Source: Brucella pecoris
GTDB lineage: Bacteria; Pseudomonadota; Alphaproteobacteria; Rhizobiales; Rhizobiaceae
Assembly: GCF_006376675.1 (NCBI RefSeq)
Contig: NZ_VEWK01000003.1
Span: 426,530 to 490,529 of the forward strand
Direction: 5' to 3'
Length of the DNA stretch: 64,000 nucleotides
Shown in pieces: positions 11,223-21,378 of the stretch. Position numbers and translations under genes: made by a program. A model generated the notes under the pieces. It was not told the origin of the DNA. It worked only from the letters and a program-made list of their open reading frames with translations, and did no database searches. Each line of letters opens with the position of its first letter. Positions within the stretch are counted from its first letter, which is position 1.

Positions 11223-12659
11223 TTAGGCTGCGACGGAAACCGGCTTGAGAGCCAGCGCTTCGGCTTTATCGATTGCAGCACCGGCGACCGCATCGCCAAT
11301 GATCACCATGACCGGGCCGGAAAGCTCTCTGCGGCTTTCCAGATCCGGCAAATCCTTCAGCGTGCCGTGAAACAGGCGCTTGTCCTGTCGGCTCGCATTT
11401 TCCACCACCGCCACGGCGGTATCTTCGTGCAGGCCCGCACCAATCAGGCGCGCGGCAACCGATGCCGCGACCGTGGAGCCCATATAAACGGCGATGGTTG
11501 CACCGGAGACGGCGAGCTTCGCCCAACCTGGCAGCACATCGCCCGTCATGTCATGACCGGTGGTGAACACCAGCGACGAGGCGACACCGCGCAGCGTCAG
11601 CGGCAATTCCATATCGGCAGCGGCGGCAAAGGCAGAAGTGATGCCGGGCACAATTTCGAAACCGATACCGGCGGCACGCAGCGCTGCCATTTCTTCACCT
11701 GCGCGTCCGAACACCAGCGGATCGCCGGATTTCAGCCGCACAACGCGCTTGCCTTCCCGCCCCAGCGAAACCAGCAGGCGGTTGATCTCTTCCTGGCTTT
11801 TGGAATGGCAGCCCTTGCGCTTGCCGACGGCAAGACGCTCGGCATCGCGGCGGCCCATGGCAATGACGCCTTCCGGCACCAGCGCATCATGCACGATGAC
11901 ATCGGCTTCCATCAGAGCGCGATGCGCGCGCAAGGTCAGCAGGTCTTCAGCACCCGGACCGGCGCCGACCAGCCAGACATAGCCAGCGGCATTGTCACGT
12001 TGCTCGATCAGGTCGCTCGCAGCCTTGTAGGCTTCAACGCGGTCGCCATTTTCGATGGCGCTGGCAACACGGCCCGAAAAGAACCCGCGCCAGAAACTGC
12101 GGCGCGCCAGCCCCTTGGGTAATGCGCGCTCGACCAGCGGTCGCCAGCTTTCGGCAAAATGCGCAAGCTCGCCAAGGCGCGGCGAAAAGGCGGCATCGAT
12201 ACGCGCGCGAACCATCTGCGCCAGGACCGGAGCGCTTCCTTCCGAACCAATCGCAATCGTCAGCGGCGCGCGGTTGACGATGGCAGGCGTCAGGAAGTCG
12301 CAAAGTGCGGGACGGTCGACAACATTGACCGGAACCTTCTCGGCCTTGACCATGGCAGCAATGGCGCGATCCTGCGCTTCATCGCCGGTCGCCACGAAAA
12401 CAAGCTTTGCGCCTTCAACATGTTCCGGCGCAAAAGGTGCAACCACATGCTCCGCACCATGGCTCGCGATGAAATCGGCCAGATGATGTTCCGCTTCTTC
12501 GGCAACGATGCGAAGGCGTGCGGATGTCTGCGCCACGAGGCGCGCCTTGTTCAAAGCTTCCTCGCCGCCGCCAACGACGACAACCACCTCTTCCGACACC
12601 CGGAAGAAGGCAGGAAAATCAGCCAGTAAACGCTTTTGCGGTAAAGACACGGAGACCAT
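11223..12659 (-). CDS. cysG: Siroheme synthase (dehydrogenase/ferrochelatase plus uroporphyrinogen III methyltransferase)
   Basis: A 478-residue fusion that makes siroheme, the prosthetic group of CysI. The N-terminal half (about 1-215) is the NAD-dependent precorrin-2 dehydrogenase and ferrochelatase, with the nucleotide-binding VVVVGGGEEALNKARL near 26. The C-terminal half (about 225-465) is the SAM-dependent methyltransferase, with VWLVGAGPGAEDLLTLRA, VRLKSGDPLVFGRAGEE and a late PVMVIIGD motif. It is the first gene of the operon, so siroheme supply and sulfite reductase are made together. The 183-base upstream region is AT-rich and must hold the operon promoter. Confidence 0.95.
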   Translation of the reverse strand: MVSVSLPQKRLLADFPAFFRVSEEVVVVVGGGEEALNKARLVAQTSARLRIVAEEAEHHLADFIASHGAEHVVAPFAPEHVEGAKLVFVATGDEAQDRAIAAMVKAEKVPVNVVDRPALCDFLTPAIVNRAPLTIAIGSEGSAPVLAQMVRARIDAAFSPRLGELAHFAESWRPLVERALPKGLARRSFWRGFFSGRVASAIENGDRVEAYKAASDLIEQRDNAAGYVWLVGAGPGAEDLLTLRAHRALMEADVIVHDALVPEGVIAMGRRDAERLAVGKRKGCHSKSQEEINRLLVSLGREGKRVVRLKSGDPLVFGRAGEEMAALRAAGIGFEIVPGITSAFAAAADMELPLTLRGVASSLVFTTGHDMTGDVLPGWAKLAVSGATIAVYMGSTVAASVAARLIGAGLHEDTAVAVVENASRQDKRLFHGTLKDLPDLESRRELSGPVMVIIGDAVAGAAIDKAEALALKPVSVAA

Positions 12660-12842
12660 CCTTTTAAGATGGCGCCATTATCCATGGAGAGCGAAAGATT
12701 TATAAGAAACGGGCTTGCGCGTGAAAATCACGGCGAGCATCACTTTTTCTCAAAACAGTCGATTGCGGGATTTTAATTTCCCATAAGGCCGGAAATATAT
12801 CCCACAATTTTTATAGGGTTTACATAGGCTTATAGATATCGG

Positions 12843-13223
12843 TTACCGATAATCGCCGCTCGTAAAGAAGGCCGGAACATGTTTGGGCCAGCGGCGCGGC
12901 AGTACGGCAATCAGATCGAAACGCAGCGACAAGCGGGCATGGTCGGGCTGGCGTTGCAGCCAGAGATCGGCTGCGGCTTCGATACGGCGCATGGCCGGCG
13001 GCGTGACGGCCAATTGCGCTGCTTCCAGACTGCTGCGCGCCTTGACCTCGACGATGAGCACCAGATTGCCCCGCCGGGCGATCAGATCGATTTCGCCAAG
13101 TCGCGTTCGATAGCGCCGCGCGACAATCCGAAAGCCTTTCAGAAGAAGAAGCACGGAAGCAAAGCGTTCGGCGCTGTGTCCGCGAAAGAAAGCAATTCGC
13201 TTTTTCTCGCGGAGGTCTGTCAT
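12843..13223 (-). CDS. YraN/UPF0102 nuclease-like protein
   Basis: A 126-residue basic protein of the UPF0102 (YraN) family. The family core [21 protein letters not shown] matches the restriction-endonuclease-like fold with its E/D-x(n)-ExK metal-binding pattern. The cellular role is not established; in many genomes, as here, the gene follows rsmI. Its ATG overlaps the rsmI stop (ATGA), so it is the last gene of the rph-to-yraN operon. Confidence 0.88.
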   Translation of the reverse strand: MTDLREKKRIAFFRGHSAERFASVLLLLKGFRIVARRYRTRLGEIDLIARRGNLVLIVEVKARSSLEAAQLAVTPPAMRRIEAAADLWLQRQPDHARLSLRFDLIAVLPRRWPKHVPAFFTSGDYR

Positions 13224-14146
13224 CGCTGATCCGATTTCAGTTGCATGAGGCGCTGATAGAGAACCGATTTCTGTCCGCCCGTCATGCGCGCGGCCTCGCC
13301 TGCGGCCTTGGATGGCGGCAGTTCGGCGGCAAGCGACAGAAGCAGCTTGTCGATGTCTTCCTCGCTTTGCGGAATAGTATTGCCCGTCGGCGGGCCGACC
13401 AGCAGAACGACTTCGCCACGAATGCGATCCTCGCCGTCGAATTCATTCGCCAGTTCGCCCAGCGGCGCGGTGCGAATGGTCTCATAAGCCTTGGTCAGTT
13501 CGCGGCAAAGCGCGCCCAGACGATCCGGCCCGAACACTTGGGCCATTTCGGCCAGCGTCGCCGCTGTCCGGTTTGGCGATTCATAAAACACCAGCGTTGC
13601 GTCGATGCCCTTGAGGCTTTCAAGCTTCGTCTGTTTTTGCCCGTGCTTGGACGGCAGGAAGCCGCAGAACATGAAGGCGTCGGTCGGCAGGCCCGAAGCG
13701 GCAAGTGCGGCCAGAACGGCGGAAGCACCCGGAATGGGGACGACACGAATACCGGCCTCGCGCGCCTCACCGACCAGACGAAAGCCCGGATCGGAAACGA
13801 GCGGCGTGCCCGCATCGGACACCAGCGCAACGCTTTTGCCCGCTGTCAGCGCGGCAATCAGCTTTTCACCGGCTTCTGCGGCATTGTGCTCGTGATAGCT
13901 GATCGGACGGCGGGAAATGCCGTAGCGGTCGAGAAGAACGCGGGTCACGCGCGTATCTTCACAGGCCAAAATATCGACGGAAGCCAGCGTTTCGATCCCG
14001 CGCAACGTCATGTCGCCAAGATTACCAATCGGCGTCGACACGATATAAAGCGCGGGCTCCAGCGGACGGGCGCGCATGGCTGTGCCGCCCACCACATAAT
14101 CGCGCCGTGCGTCGCCAATATTCTGGGCGCTTGTTTCTTCCGTCAT
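13220..14146 (-). CDS. rsmI: 16S rRNA (cytidine1402-2'-O)-methyltransferase
   Basis: A 308-residue tetrapyrrole-methylase-fold enzyme that methylates C1402 of 16S rRNA with SAM. Motifs are [56 protein letters not shown] and [18 protein letters not shown], all typical and intact. The ATG at 14146 (MTEETSAQ) is preferred because a longer reading would overlap the end of hemW and add non-homologous residues; the gap to hemW is 10 bases. Confidence 0.94.
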   Translation of the reverse strand: MTEETSAQNIGDARRDYVVGGTAMRARPLEPALYIVSTPIGNLGDMTLRGIETLASVDILACEDTRVTRVLLDRYGISRRPISYHEHNAAEAGEKLIAALTAGKSVALVSDAGTPLVSDPGFRLVGEAREAGIRVVPIPGASAVLAALAASGLPTDAFMFCGFLPSKHGQKQTKLESLKGIDATLVFYESPNRTAATLAEMAQVFGPDRLGALCRELTKAYETIRTAPLGELANEFDGEDRIRGEVVLLVGPPTGNTIPQSEEDIDKLLLSLAAELPPSKAAGEAARMTGGQKSVLYQRLMQLKSDQR

Positions 14147-14156
14147 TCTACGTCCT

Positions 14157-15371
14157 TTATGCGGCCAGATCGGCCACCAGCGCATCCAGCACCAGTGCAC
14201 CATCCGGCGTTGCGCGAATGATGCTGCCACCCATCGGCTCGATCATGCCCTCAGCGATCAGTTTCGTCAGACGCTTCTGGTCAACATCATGGCCCGATAG
14301 CCGCTTGTAGCGATCCAGATCGATGCCTTCGCGCAGACGAAGCCCCATCATCAGGAACTCGTCGCCCTCCTGCTCGCCATTGAGATATTCTTCCTCGATA
14401 ATGCCGTGGCCGTGTCGCTCAACCTTGTCGAGCCAGGTTTCCGGATGCTTTTCCGTAATCGTTACGGTGCGAACGTCATTTTCCACGAAACGGCCATGCG
14501 CACCGGGACCGATCCCGACATATTGCCCATAGCGCCAATAGACGAGATTGTGCTGGGACTCACGCCCCGGTACCGCATGGTTGGAAACTTCATAGGCCGG
14601 AAGACCGTGCTCTGCCGTAATCCTCTGTGTTTCCTCGTAGAGCGCTGCGGCGTGATCCGGCTCCGGCGTGGTCAGCTTGCCAGCCTTCCAGAGATTATAG
14701 AACTGCGTGCCTTCCTCTATCGTGAGCTGGTAGAGCGAAAGGTGATCGGCAGCCAGTCCGATGGCTTCCTTCAGCTCTTCGCGCCATGCCTCGATGCTCT
14801 GGTTCGGACGCGCATAGATCAGATCGAAGGACAGACGCGGGAAAATCTCACGCGCCAGACGAATGGCAGCCTTCGCTTCCTCGACCGAATGCATGCGCCC
14901 AAGACGGCGCAAGTCGGGGTCGTTTAGCGCCTGAATGCCGAGCGACACGCGATTGACGCCTGCCGCGCGATAGCCGCGAAAACGGTCGGCTTCCACACTG
15001 GTTGGGTTGGCTTCCAGCGTCACTTCGATGTCCGGTGCGACAGTCCAATGCGATGCAATGCTGTCGAGTAGCGCGCCCACCGTTTCGGGCTGCATCAACG
15101 ATGGCGTGCCGCCGCCCAGAAAAATACTCGTGACGGTGCGCGGGCCGGTGCGTTCGCGCAGCGTTTCCATCTCGCGCCGGAACGCTTCGGAAAAACGAGC
15201 CTGATCCACCGGCTTGTGACGGACATGGCTGTTGAAGTCGCAATAAGGGCATTTGGCCAGACAGAACGGCCAATGCACATAAACGCCGAACGCATTTTCC
15301 CCGTTTACCCGCGCGATAGGAAACGCGCTGGCAGCATCAATTGCCTGCAAAGGGGGAAAAAGCTTGTTCAT
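14157..15371 (-). CDS. hemW: Radical SAM heme chaperone HemW
   Basis: A 404-residue protein of the coproporphyrinogen-oxidase-like family that binds and delivers heme rather than oxidising coproporphyrinogen. The radical SAM cluster motif is Cys37-x3-Cys41-x2-Cys44 (CLAKCPYC). GGGTPS follows as the SAM-binding glycine motif, and the HemW-type C-terminal domain ([24 protein letters not shown]) is present. The ATG overlaps the stop of rdgB (ATGA). The short N-terminal extension of about 25 residues before VYVHWPFC is a little longer than in many HemW proteins. Confidence 0.93.
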   Translation of the reverse strand: MNKLFPPLQAIDAASAFPIARVNGENAFGVYVHWPFCLAKCPYCDFNSHVRHKPVDQARFSEAFRREMETLRERTGPRTVTSIFLGGGTPSLMQPETVGALLDSIASHWTVAPDIEVTLEANPTSVEADRFRGYRAAGVNRVSLGIQALNDPDLRRLGRMHSVEEAKAAIRLAREIFPRLSFDLIYARPNQSIEAWREELKEAIGLAADHLSLYQLTIEEGTQFYNLWKAGKLTTPEPDHAAALYEETQRITAEHGLPAYEVSNHAVPGRESQHNLVYWRYGQYVGIGPGAHGRFVENDVRTVTITEKHPETWLDKVERHGHGIIEEEYLNGEQEGDEFLMMGLRLREGIDLDRYKRLSGHDVDQKRLTKLIAEGMIEPMGGSIIRATPDGALVLDALVADLAA

Positions 15372-16030
15372 TTTACGGAAGCCTGCTCCACGTTGAGCGC
15401 CTTTTCGGCGAAAAGCTTGAAGGCCCGGGCGCGGTGCGACAGGGCCTCGGCATCGCCCGGCTTCCAGCCGTGCTTCTCATCGGCGGTCATTTCGCCAAAG
15501 GTCTTGTCATGGCCGTCCGGCAGGAACACCGGATCATAGCCGAAACCGGTCGTGCCGCGTGGAGGCCATATCAACACGCCTTCCACCTCTCCGCGAAAAT
15601 ATTCCGCTTCGCCGTCCGGCCATGCAAGGCAAATGACGGAGACGAAACGCGCGCCGCGCTTGTCTGGGCCCGTGGCACCCTTTTCCTGCAAAAGATCTTC
15701 GACCTTGCGCATCGCCATGTCGAAATCACGCGTGCCGTCTTCGGTCTCGGCCCAGTTGGCGGTGTAGACGCCGGGCTCGCCGTCCAGCGCATCGACCATC
15801 AGGCCGGAATCGTCGGACAATGCGGGCAACCCGGTGGCTTCAGCCGCTGCAAGGGCCTTAATATAGGCGTTTTCCTCAAACGTGGTGCCGGTCTCGTCCG
15901 GCTCCGGCAGGCCAAGAGCGGCAACAGAGCTGACATCGAAACCAAACGGGCCGATCAGCCCGTCGAATTCCTTCAGCTTGCCCGCATTGTGCGAGGCGAC
16001 AATCAGCTTGCCCTTTTCCAGCGTTCTCAT
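15368..16030 (-). CDS. rdgB: XTP/dITP (non-canonical purine NTP) pyrophosphatase
   Basis: A 220-residue house-cleaning enzyme that hydrolyses dITP and XTP to the monophosphates, keeping damaged purines out of DNA and RNA. The family signatures are [13 protein letters not shown] at the start, the central [19 protein letters not shown] and [10 protein letters not shown] near the C-terminus. An earlier in-frame ATG at 16042 overlaps the end of the VOC gene; the ATG at 16030 (MRTLEKGK) starts where homology starts. Translation is probably coupled to both neighbours. Confidence 0.93.
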   Translation of the reverse strand: MRTLEKGKLIVASHNAGKLKEFDGLIGPFGFDVSSVAALGLPEPDETGTTFEENAYIKALAAAEATGLPALSDDSGLMVDALDGEPGVYTANWAETEDGTRDFDMAMRKVEDLLQEKGATGPDKRGARFVSVICLAWPDGEAEYFRGEVEGVLIWPPRGTTGFGYDPVFLPDGHDKTFGEMTADEKHGWKPGDAEALSHRARAFKLFAEKALNVEQASVK

Positions 16031-16032
16031 TT

Positions 16033-16437
16033 TCAATTCCATAGTTTGGGTTCGGCAATCTCCAGCGAATTGCCGGACGGATCGCGGAAATAAATCGAAT
16101 GTGCGCCATTAGGCCAATCAAAATCGGCCTCAATGGCGACGCCATGCCTTTCCAGATGTTCCCGCCAGCCCTCGATCTCAGCGCGGCTTGCGGCAAAACA
16201 TACATGACCCGGCCCCGTCGTGCCATGCGGCGGCACAGGCAAGTGGCCGGGCAAAGGCGGCTTCAAGGTTTCTTCCGCCTTGAAGAGCAGCAAAATGCCC
16301 TCGCCGCAGCGGAAGAAAGCGTTGCGCTCGCTGATCTGGCCTACCGGTTCCAGCCCCATCGTGTTGCGATAGAATTTTACCGCTTCCGCGACGTCGCGAA
16401 CATAGAGTGCCGTTTCAAGAATACGTGCAGCGCGCAT
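16033..16437 (-). CDS. VOC (glyoxalase/dioxygenase superfamily) protein
   Basis: A 134-residue vicinal-oxygen-chelate protein with two beta-alpha-beta-beta-beta repeats: [26 protein letters not shown] opens the first and [23 protein letters not shown] the second, ending in [17 protein letters not shown]. Candidate metal ligands are His in GPGHVCF and Glu in LEIAEP. The family includes glyoxalases, fosfomycin-resistance proteins and dioxygenases; the substrate cannot be told. It lies between rph and rdgB in the same direction. Confidence 0.85.
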   Translation of the reverse strand: MRAARILETALYVRDVAEAVKFYRNTMGLEPVGQISERNAFFRCGEGILLLFKAEETLKPPLPGHLPVPPHGTTGPGHVCFAASRAEIEGWREHLERHGVAIEADFDWPNGAHSIYFRDPSGNSLEIAEPKLWN

Positions 16438-16479
16438 GGATCAGGTCTCCTCATTCAGATGGAGCGGACACTGTCCTAT

Positions 16480-16539
16480 CAGAGCCTGTTCCAAAAGTCG
16501 TCCTGTGCGGCTGCAAATACGCTTTTTTGATTCGGGCTC
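16480..16539. other. Imperfect inverted repeat downstream of rph
   Basis: AGAGCC at 16480 and GGGCTCT at 16534 bracket an AT-rich stretch that includes a T6 run. It may be a diverged member of the dispersed palindromes or a weak terminator of rph, but the pairing is poor. Confidence 0.3.
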
Positions 16540-17256
16540 TTAAGCTACCGCCATCTTCTGCAACGACACGAGGCGATCGACACCGCTGCGCGCCAGCTTC
16601 ATCAGGTTCAGGAACTCTTCTTCCGAGAAAGGCGTGCCTTCGGCGGTGCCCTGAATTTCAACGATGCCGCCCGTGCCGGTCATGACGAAATTGCTGTCGG
16701 TCTGCGCGACGGAATCTTCCGCATAGTCCAGATCGAGAACCGGTGCACCTTCATAGATGCCGCAGGAAATGGCGGCGACATGGTCCTTCAGCACCTTCTC
16801 GACCCGCACCATCTGGCGCGCTTCCATCCAGCTCAGGCATTCATGCAACGCCACCCAGCCGCCGGTGATGGCTGCCGTACGCGTGCCGCCATCGGCCTGA
16901 ATGACATCGCAGTCCACCGTGATCTGTACTTCGCCAAGCGCCTGCATGTCCACGACGGCGCGCAGGCTGCGTCCGATCAAACGCTGGATTTCCTGCGTGC
17001 GTCCGCCCTGTTTGCCAGCGGCGGCTTCGCGGCGCATGCGGTCGCCAGTCGAACGCGGCAGCATGCCGTATTCCGCCGTGACCCAGCCCTTGCCGGTGTT
17101 GCGCATCCAGCCCGGCACCTTTTCCTCAAGGCTTGCCGTGCACAGAACATGCGTATCGCCGAATTTGACCAGGCAGGAGCCTTCCGCATGTTTGGAGATG
17201 CCGCGCTCGAAAGAGACGGCGCGCATTTCGTCGACAGCACGCTTGGATGGACGCAT
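16540..17256 (-). CDS. rph: Ribonuclease PH
   Basis: A 238-residue phosphate-dependent 3'-5' exoribonuclease that trims tRNA 3' ends and forms a hexameric ring. The protein begins [19 protein letters not shown] and shows the family motifs [29 protein letters not shown] (phosphate and tRNA contacts), [18 protein letters not shown] and [18 protein letters not shown]. Length is standard, so unlike the rph of some E. coli K-12 strains this copy is intact. It is divergent from hrcA, an arrangement common in Rhizobiales. Confidence 0.96.
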   Translation of the reverse strand: MRPSKRAVDEMRAVSFERGISKHAEGSCLVKFGDTHVLCTASLEEKVPGWMRNTGKGWVTAEYGMLPRSTGDRMRREAAAGKQGGRTQEIQRLIGRSLRAVVDMQALGEVQITVDCDVIQADGGTRTAAITGGWVALHECLSWMEARQMVRVEKVLKDHVAAISCGIYEGAPVLDLDYAEDSVAQTDSNFVMTGTGGIVEIQGTAEGTPFSEEEFLNLMKLARSGVDRLVSLQKMAVA

Positions 17257-17409
17257 ATATCAAATTCCTTGATCGAGTTTTTTGGGATTCAAAGTTTTCC
17301 GTGCGGCTTTTTAGGCTCCCCGAGCGCAAATAGAAAGGAATTTTGCGCTTCGATAGCCCAAAGACATGTCGAGAAGTGTTGAGAGGAATGCCAGTGTGAA
17401 GCTAAAGGC

Positions 17410-17438
17410 TTTGACGCTTCGCGCAGCAACCTTATATT
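17410..17438 (+). promoter_or_regulatory. Probable hrcA promoter
   Basis: TTGACG at 17411-17416 and TATATT at 17433-17438 are 16 bases apart, a good housekeeping promoter. The same bases also read TTTGAC and CTTATATTTA, close to the alphaproteobacterial RpoH pattern but with a short spacer. The implied leader is about 28 bases. No CIRCE inverted repeat is seen here. Confidence 0.5.
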
Positions 17439-17472
17439 TAGGGCAACCAATCAACAGGTTCGCCGCCATATC

Positions 17473-18543
17473 ATGATGAAATCGCCTGAACATCAGCTTC
17501 TGAATTCGCTCGACCAACGGTCGCGCGAAATTTTCCGGCTGGTCGTCGAGAGCTATCTCAACGACGGCGATCCGGTCGGGTCCCGCAATCTGTCCCGCCT
17601 GCTGCCGCATTCGCTCTCGCCTGCCACCATTCGCAATGTGATGAGCGATCTGGAGCATCTGGGCCTGATCTATGCGCCGCATATATCGGCGGGCCGTCTG
17701 CCGACGCAAATCGGCCTGCGCTTTTTCGTTGATGCCTTTATGGAAGTCGGCGATCTGGCGCCAGGGGAACGCTCGTCCATCGAGGCGCAGGTGCGCGCCG
17801 CCGGCAACAGCAATTCGGTCGAAAGTGTGCTGACCGAGGCAAGTCAGGTTCTGTCGGGCCTTTCGCGTGGCGCCGGCCTCGTGCTCGCTACCAAGACGGA
17901 AGGCGCGCTCAAGCATATCGAATTCGTGCGGCTGGAGCCGACCCGTGCGCTTGCCGTGCTGGTGATGCAGAATGGCGATGTGGAAAACCGCGTCATCAAT
18001 CTGCCGGTCGGCATCAGCGCATCGCAACTGGTCGAAGCCTCGAATTTCCTCAACGCCCATATTCACGGCCATACGCTTTCCGAAGCCAAGGCCGAGCTGA
18101 AGGTGCTGATGGAGGAAACCCGTCAGGAGCTGGACCAGCTTTCACAGGAACTTGTCGAACAGGGCCTTGCCGTCTGGGGCGGTACCGGCTCTGACCAGCC
18201 GTCACGGCTGATCGTGCGCGGCCGCGCCAATCTTCTGGAAAACATTCACGCCCAGGAAGATATCGAGCGTCTGCGCCATCTCTTCGACGATCTGGAAACC
18301 AAGGACGGCATGGTCCAGCTTCTGGATTTGGCCGAAACCGGTTCGGGTGTGCGCATTTTCATCGGCTCGGAAAACAAGCTGTTTTCGCTGTCAGGCTCGT
18401 CGCTGGTGGTCGCGCCCTATCGCGACAGCGAACAACGGGTGGTTGGGGCGCTCGGCGTCATTGGCCCGACCCGTCTCAATTACGCACGTATCGTTCCGAT
18501 GGTGGACTATACGGCGCAGATCGTGTCCAGGCTGTTGCGGTGA
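17473..18543 (+). CDS. hrcA: Heat-inducible transcription repressor HrcA
   Basis: A 356-residue cytosolic repressor that binds CIRCE operators of groESL-type chaperone operons and needs GroEL to stay active. The N-terminal winged helix ([24 protein letters not shown], then [30 protein letters not shown]) and the GAF-like dimerisation domain with IFIGSEN near residue 295 and [14 protein letters not shown] at the end are complete. Two ATG codons stand side by side (17473, 17476); either may be used. grpE follows 98 bases downstream. Confidence 0.96.
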   Translation: MMKSPEHQLLNSLDQRSREIFRLVVESYLNDGDPVGSRNLSRLLPHSLSPATIRNVMSDLEHLGLIYAPHISAGRLPTQIGLRFFVDAFMEVGDLAPGERSSIEAQVRAAGNSNSVESVLTEASQVLSGLSRGAGLVLATKTEGALKHIEFVRLEPTRALAVLVMQNGDVENRVINLPVGISASQLVEASNFLNAHIHGHTLSEAKAELKVLMEETRQELDQLSQELVEQGLAVWGGTGSDQPSRLIVRGRANLLENIHAQEDIERLRHLFDDLETKDGMVQLLDLAETGSGVRIFIGSENKLFSLSGSSLVVAPYRDSEQRVVGALGVIGPTRLNYARIVPMVDYTAQIVSRLLR

Positions 18544-18641
18544 GATGTCAATCTTACCGGGTCAGCAGAAATTAAGCCTTGATTTTAATGGTATGAAACT
18601 CGATATCCGCCCCAGAAGATATTCAAGACGGAAGAAGCATT

Positions 18642-19334
18642 ATGTCTGACGAAAAGAACAAAACCCAGAACCCCGATCTTGAGCAGCGCGACATCAACAA
18701 TCCAAGGGATCGTGAGGCGCTGAATCGGGCTGCCGCCGATTTCCTGAAAGCGCGCAAGGCGGAAGCCAGCGCCGAGGTTGCGGAAGACGAAGCGGAAAAC
18801 GCGGCTGATGAAACCACAAACCGGCTTCTCGCGCTCGAAGCAGACAACGGCGAACTGAAGGACCAGCTATTGCGCGCTGCGGCAGAGATGGAAAATCTAC
18901 GCAAGCGCACCCAGCGTGATGTGCAGGATGCACGCACCTATGCCGTGACCAATTTCGCACGTGACATGTTGTCGGTTTCCGACAATCTGCGCCGTGCACT
19001 CGAGGCTATTCCTGCCGATGCGCTGGCAACTGACGCCAGCCTGAAGTCTCTGGCGGAAGGCGTCGAGATGACCGAACGCGCCATGCTGCAAGCTCTGGAA
19101 CGCCACGGCGTCACCAAGCTGGAGCCGGAAGGCCAGAAGTTCGACCCGAACTTCCATCAGGCCATGTTCGAAGTGCCAAATCCAGATCTGCCGAACAACA
19201 CAGTCGTGCAGGTTGTGCAGGCTGGTTACGCCATTGGCGACCGGGTTCTGCGCCCCGCTATGGTCGGTGTGTCAAAGGGAGGCCCGAAGATAGCCGTCGA
19301 TAATGGCGGAGCTGTTTCTGAGGGCAATGCCTGA
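18642..19334 (+). CDS. grpE: Nucleotide exchange factor GrpE
   Basis: A 230-residue homodimeric co-chaperone that releases ADP from DnaK. The acidic, disordered N-terminus (about 1-60) leads into a long coiled coil (65-130; [19 protein letters not shown]) and the C-terminal beta domain that contacts DnaK ([31 protein letters not shown]). dnaK and dnaJ are not in the window, so grpE is grouped here with hrcA only. Confidence 0.96.
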   Translation: MSDEKNKTQNPDLEQRDINNPRDREALNRAAADFLKARKAEASAEVAEDEAENAADETTNRLLALEADNGELKDQLLRAAAEMENLRKRTQRDVQDARTYAVTNFARDMLSVSDNLRRALEAIPADALATDASLKSLAEGVEMTERAMLQALERHGVTKLEPEGQKFDPNFHQAMFEVPNPDLPNNTVVQVVQAGYAIGDRVLRPAMVGVSKGGPKIAVDNGGAVSEGNA

Positions 19335-19358
19335 TTTCAGTAATAACTGATGAACCTG

Positions 19359-19386
19359 GAGCGGCGGCTTTGTCTGCCGCTCTTTT
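19359..19386 (+). terminator. Rho-independent terminator of grpE
   Basis: Stem GAGCGGC / GCCGCTC with a ten-base loop, followed by TTTT, 24 bases after the grpE stop. Confidence 0.75.
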
Positions 19387-19479
19387 CATATCTACGGTCC
19401 AATTTGCAATGAAGTGCATATTGCTATTGCAGCGAACCGGTGAAAAATTGTCACTGGATGTATGGAGGAGACCGGCAGC

Positions 19480-20136
19480 GTGACGATTCCTGAGTTTTTG
19501 AACTTCGCAGGCGTTTTCGTTTTCGCTGCGACCGGCGCTCTTGCCGCTTCGCGCCGCCAACTCGACATTATCGGTTTTTTGTTCCTTGCCAATATCACCG
19601 GCATTGGTGGCGGAACGCTGCGTGATCTTGTACTCGGCGCGCCGGTTTTCTGGGTTGTCGAACCCACTTATCTGCTTGCGGGTACATTGGCAGCCATCTT
19701 CGTTTATTTCACGGCTCATATGGTCGAGTCGCGCTACCGCGTCCTTCTCTGGCTCGATGCCATCGGCATGGCGGCTTATACGGTACTGGGTGCGGCCAAG
19801 GGGCTCGCGCTCGGTTTCGGGCCATCCGTCGCTATCGTGACCGGTATTTCCACTGCCACGCTTGGCGGCATACTGCGCGATATGGTGGCTGGCGAACCTT
19901 CCGTGCTGATGCGCCGTGAAATTTATGTCACGGCGTCGCTCGCTGGTGCGTGTCTTTATGTTCTGCTTGCCTGGCTGCAGCTTGAACCAGCCATATGTGC
20001 AATCGCCGCAGCTTTGACCGCGTTTGTCATTCGCGGGGGCGCACTTTATTTCGGCTGGACGCTGCCCGTTTATAAAAGCCGACCCGGACGCACGGAAGAA
20101 GAGCTCCAGCGCGACCGGATCATCAGGCCGGAGTAA
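19480..20136 (+). CDS. TRIC/YicG-type (UPF0126) membrane protein
   Basis: A 218-residue integral inner-membrane protein with about seven hydrophobic helices arranged as two similar halves (FAGVFVFAATGALAASRR and MAAYTVLGAAKGLALG), each followed by a GGGTLRD or GGILRD motif. This is the bacterial relative of trimeric intracellular cation channels; transported ion unknown. GGAGGAG at 19464-19470 is spaced nine bases from the GTG at 19480, so I take that start; the ATG at 19462 overlaps the ribosome site itself. Confidence 0.88.
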   Translation: MTIPEFLNFAGVFVFAATGALAASRRQLDIIGFLFLANITGIGGGTLRDLVLGAPVFWVVEPTYLLAGTLAAIFVYFTAHMVESRYRVLLWLDAIGMAAYTVLGAAKGLALGFGPSVAIVTGISTATLGGILRDMVAGEPSVLMRREIYVTASLAGACLYVLLAWLQLEPAICAIAAALTAFVIRGGALYFGWTLPVYKSRPGRTEEELQRDRIIRPE

Positions 20137-20139
20137 ACC

Positions 20140-21135
20140 TTATACGAGACCAGCCTGGCTCGCAGCAGCCTGCAAGCTGAGCTGCGGACGCGGTCCCATC
20201 TGCTGAATGATGAGACCCGCCGCCAGCGAACCAAGACGAGCGCAATCTTCAAGCGAACGCTCATTCGTGTAGCCATAAAGGAAACCGGCTGCGTAAAGAT
20301 CACCAGCTCCGGTCGTATCGACCAGCGTATCGATTTCGATGGCAGGAACAGTCAAGGTCTGGTCCGGCGTGACGACGATCGCGCCTTTTTCGGAACGGGT
20401 GACAATCGAAAGCGCACAATCCATGCGCATGGCGGCAATCGCCGTTTCAAGCGATTTCGTCTTATACAACGACTTGGCCTCTTCCTCATTGGCAAAGACC
20501 ATATCGACGGTGCGCGAGCGCATGAGTTCCAGAAACTCCTCGCGATACCGGTCGACACAAAACGGATCAGAAAGCGTCATCGCCATCTGGCGATTCTTCT
20601 CGTGCGCGATTTTCGATGCCATGACGATAGCTTCCTTGGCACGCGGCGGATCCCACAGATAGCCTTCGAAATAGGTTACCTTCGCATCGGATACCTTCGA
20701 GGTTTCGACGTCCTCCGGTCCCAGCTCAACGCAGGCGCCGAGATAGGTATTCATCGAGCGCTCGCCATCCGGCGTCACGAAAATCATGGAGCGAGCGGTC
20801 GGTGACCCTTTTTCCAGCGGGCGCGTGTCGAAGGCGACGCCCTGTGAACGGATATCATGCGCAAAAACACGCCCCAGATGATCGGTCGCCACCTTGCCGA
20901 AATAGGCCGAGCGCCCGCCGAGGCTTGCTACGCCTGCTGCCGTATTTCCGGCACTGCCACCCGACATTTCCGTCGCCGGGCCCGCAATCCGGCTATAGAG
21001 CAATTCCGCACGCTCCGCATCGATCAGGTTCATCGCGCCTTTGACGATACCGTTCGTTTCCAGAAAAGAGTCATCAGTGCGCGAAATAATATCGACAATG
21101 GCATTGCCGATGCAAAGAACGTCGAATGTGGCCAT
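20140..21135 (-). CDS. PfkB-family carbohydrate kinase, adenosine kinase type
   Basis: A 331-residue ribokinase-fold protein beginning MATFDVLCIGNAIVDI. Diagnostic stretches are GGSAGNTAAGVASLGG (first PfkB signature) and DTTGAGDLYAAGFLYG (second signature with the anion hole and catalytic Asp). The N-terminus and overall pattern resemble adenosine kinases, which phosphorylate adenosine to AMP and would recycle the adenosine made from S-adenosylhomocysteine. Other nucleoside or sugar substrates are possible. The ATG at 21135 follows GGGAG at a workable distance. It ends three bases from the convergent channel gene. Confidence 0.85.
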   Translation of the reverse strand: MATFDVLCIGNAIVDIISRTDDSFLETNGIVKGAMNLIDAERAELLYSRIAGPATEMSGGSAGNTAAGVASLGGRSAYFGKVATDHLGRVFAHDIRSQGVAFDTRPLEKGSPTARSMIFVTPDGERSMNTYLGACVELGPEDVETSKVSDAKVTYFEGYLWDPPRAKEAIVMASKIAHEKNRQMAMTLSDPFCVDRYREEFLELMRSRTVDMVFANEEEAKSLYKTKSLETAIAAMRMDCALSIVTRSEKGAIVVTPDQTLTVPAIEIDTLVDTTGAGDLYAAGFLYGYTNERSLEDCARLGSLAAGLIIQQMGPRPQLSLQAAASQAGLV

Positions 21136-21378
21136 GAGCGCGAGAAGCTCCCTTTTTTTCAATTCTCCAGCCCACCCAACTATTTGGCGGGAGGAGGCTT
21201 TGGCGCCAGCTATCTATCTTTAGCATGATACGATCGGATAGATATTCGGGTGCGGGTTTAGCCGTTTGCAACCCCTTTGGCTACCCTGCACGCCTCCCGC
21301 ATTGTGGGTAGTGCAGCTTGCGCCAAGGTGGAGACATACCTATTTCCGTCTTCGTCCACACTCAGAACTGGGTCGAAA

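Noticed and set aside
17257..17472. CIRCE element for HrcA autoregulation
   Set aside because: No TTAGCACTC-N9-GAGTGCTAA-like inverted repeat is present in the rph-hrcA interval.
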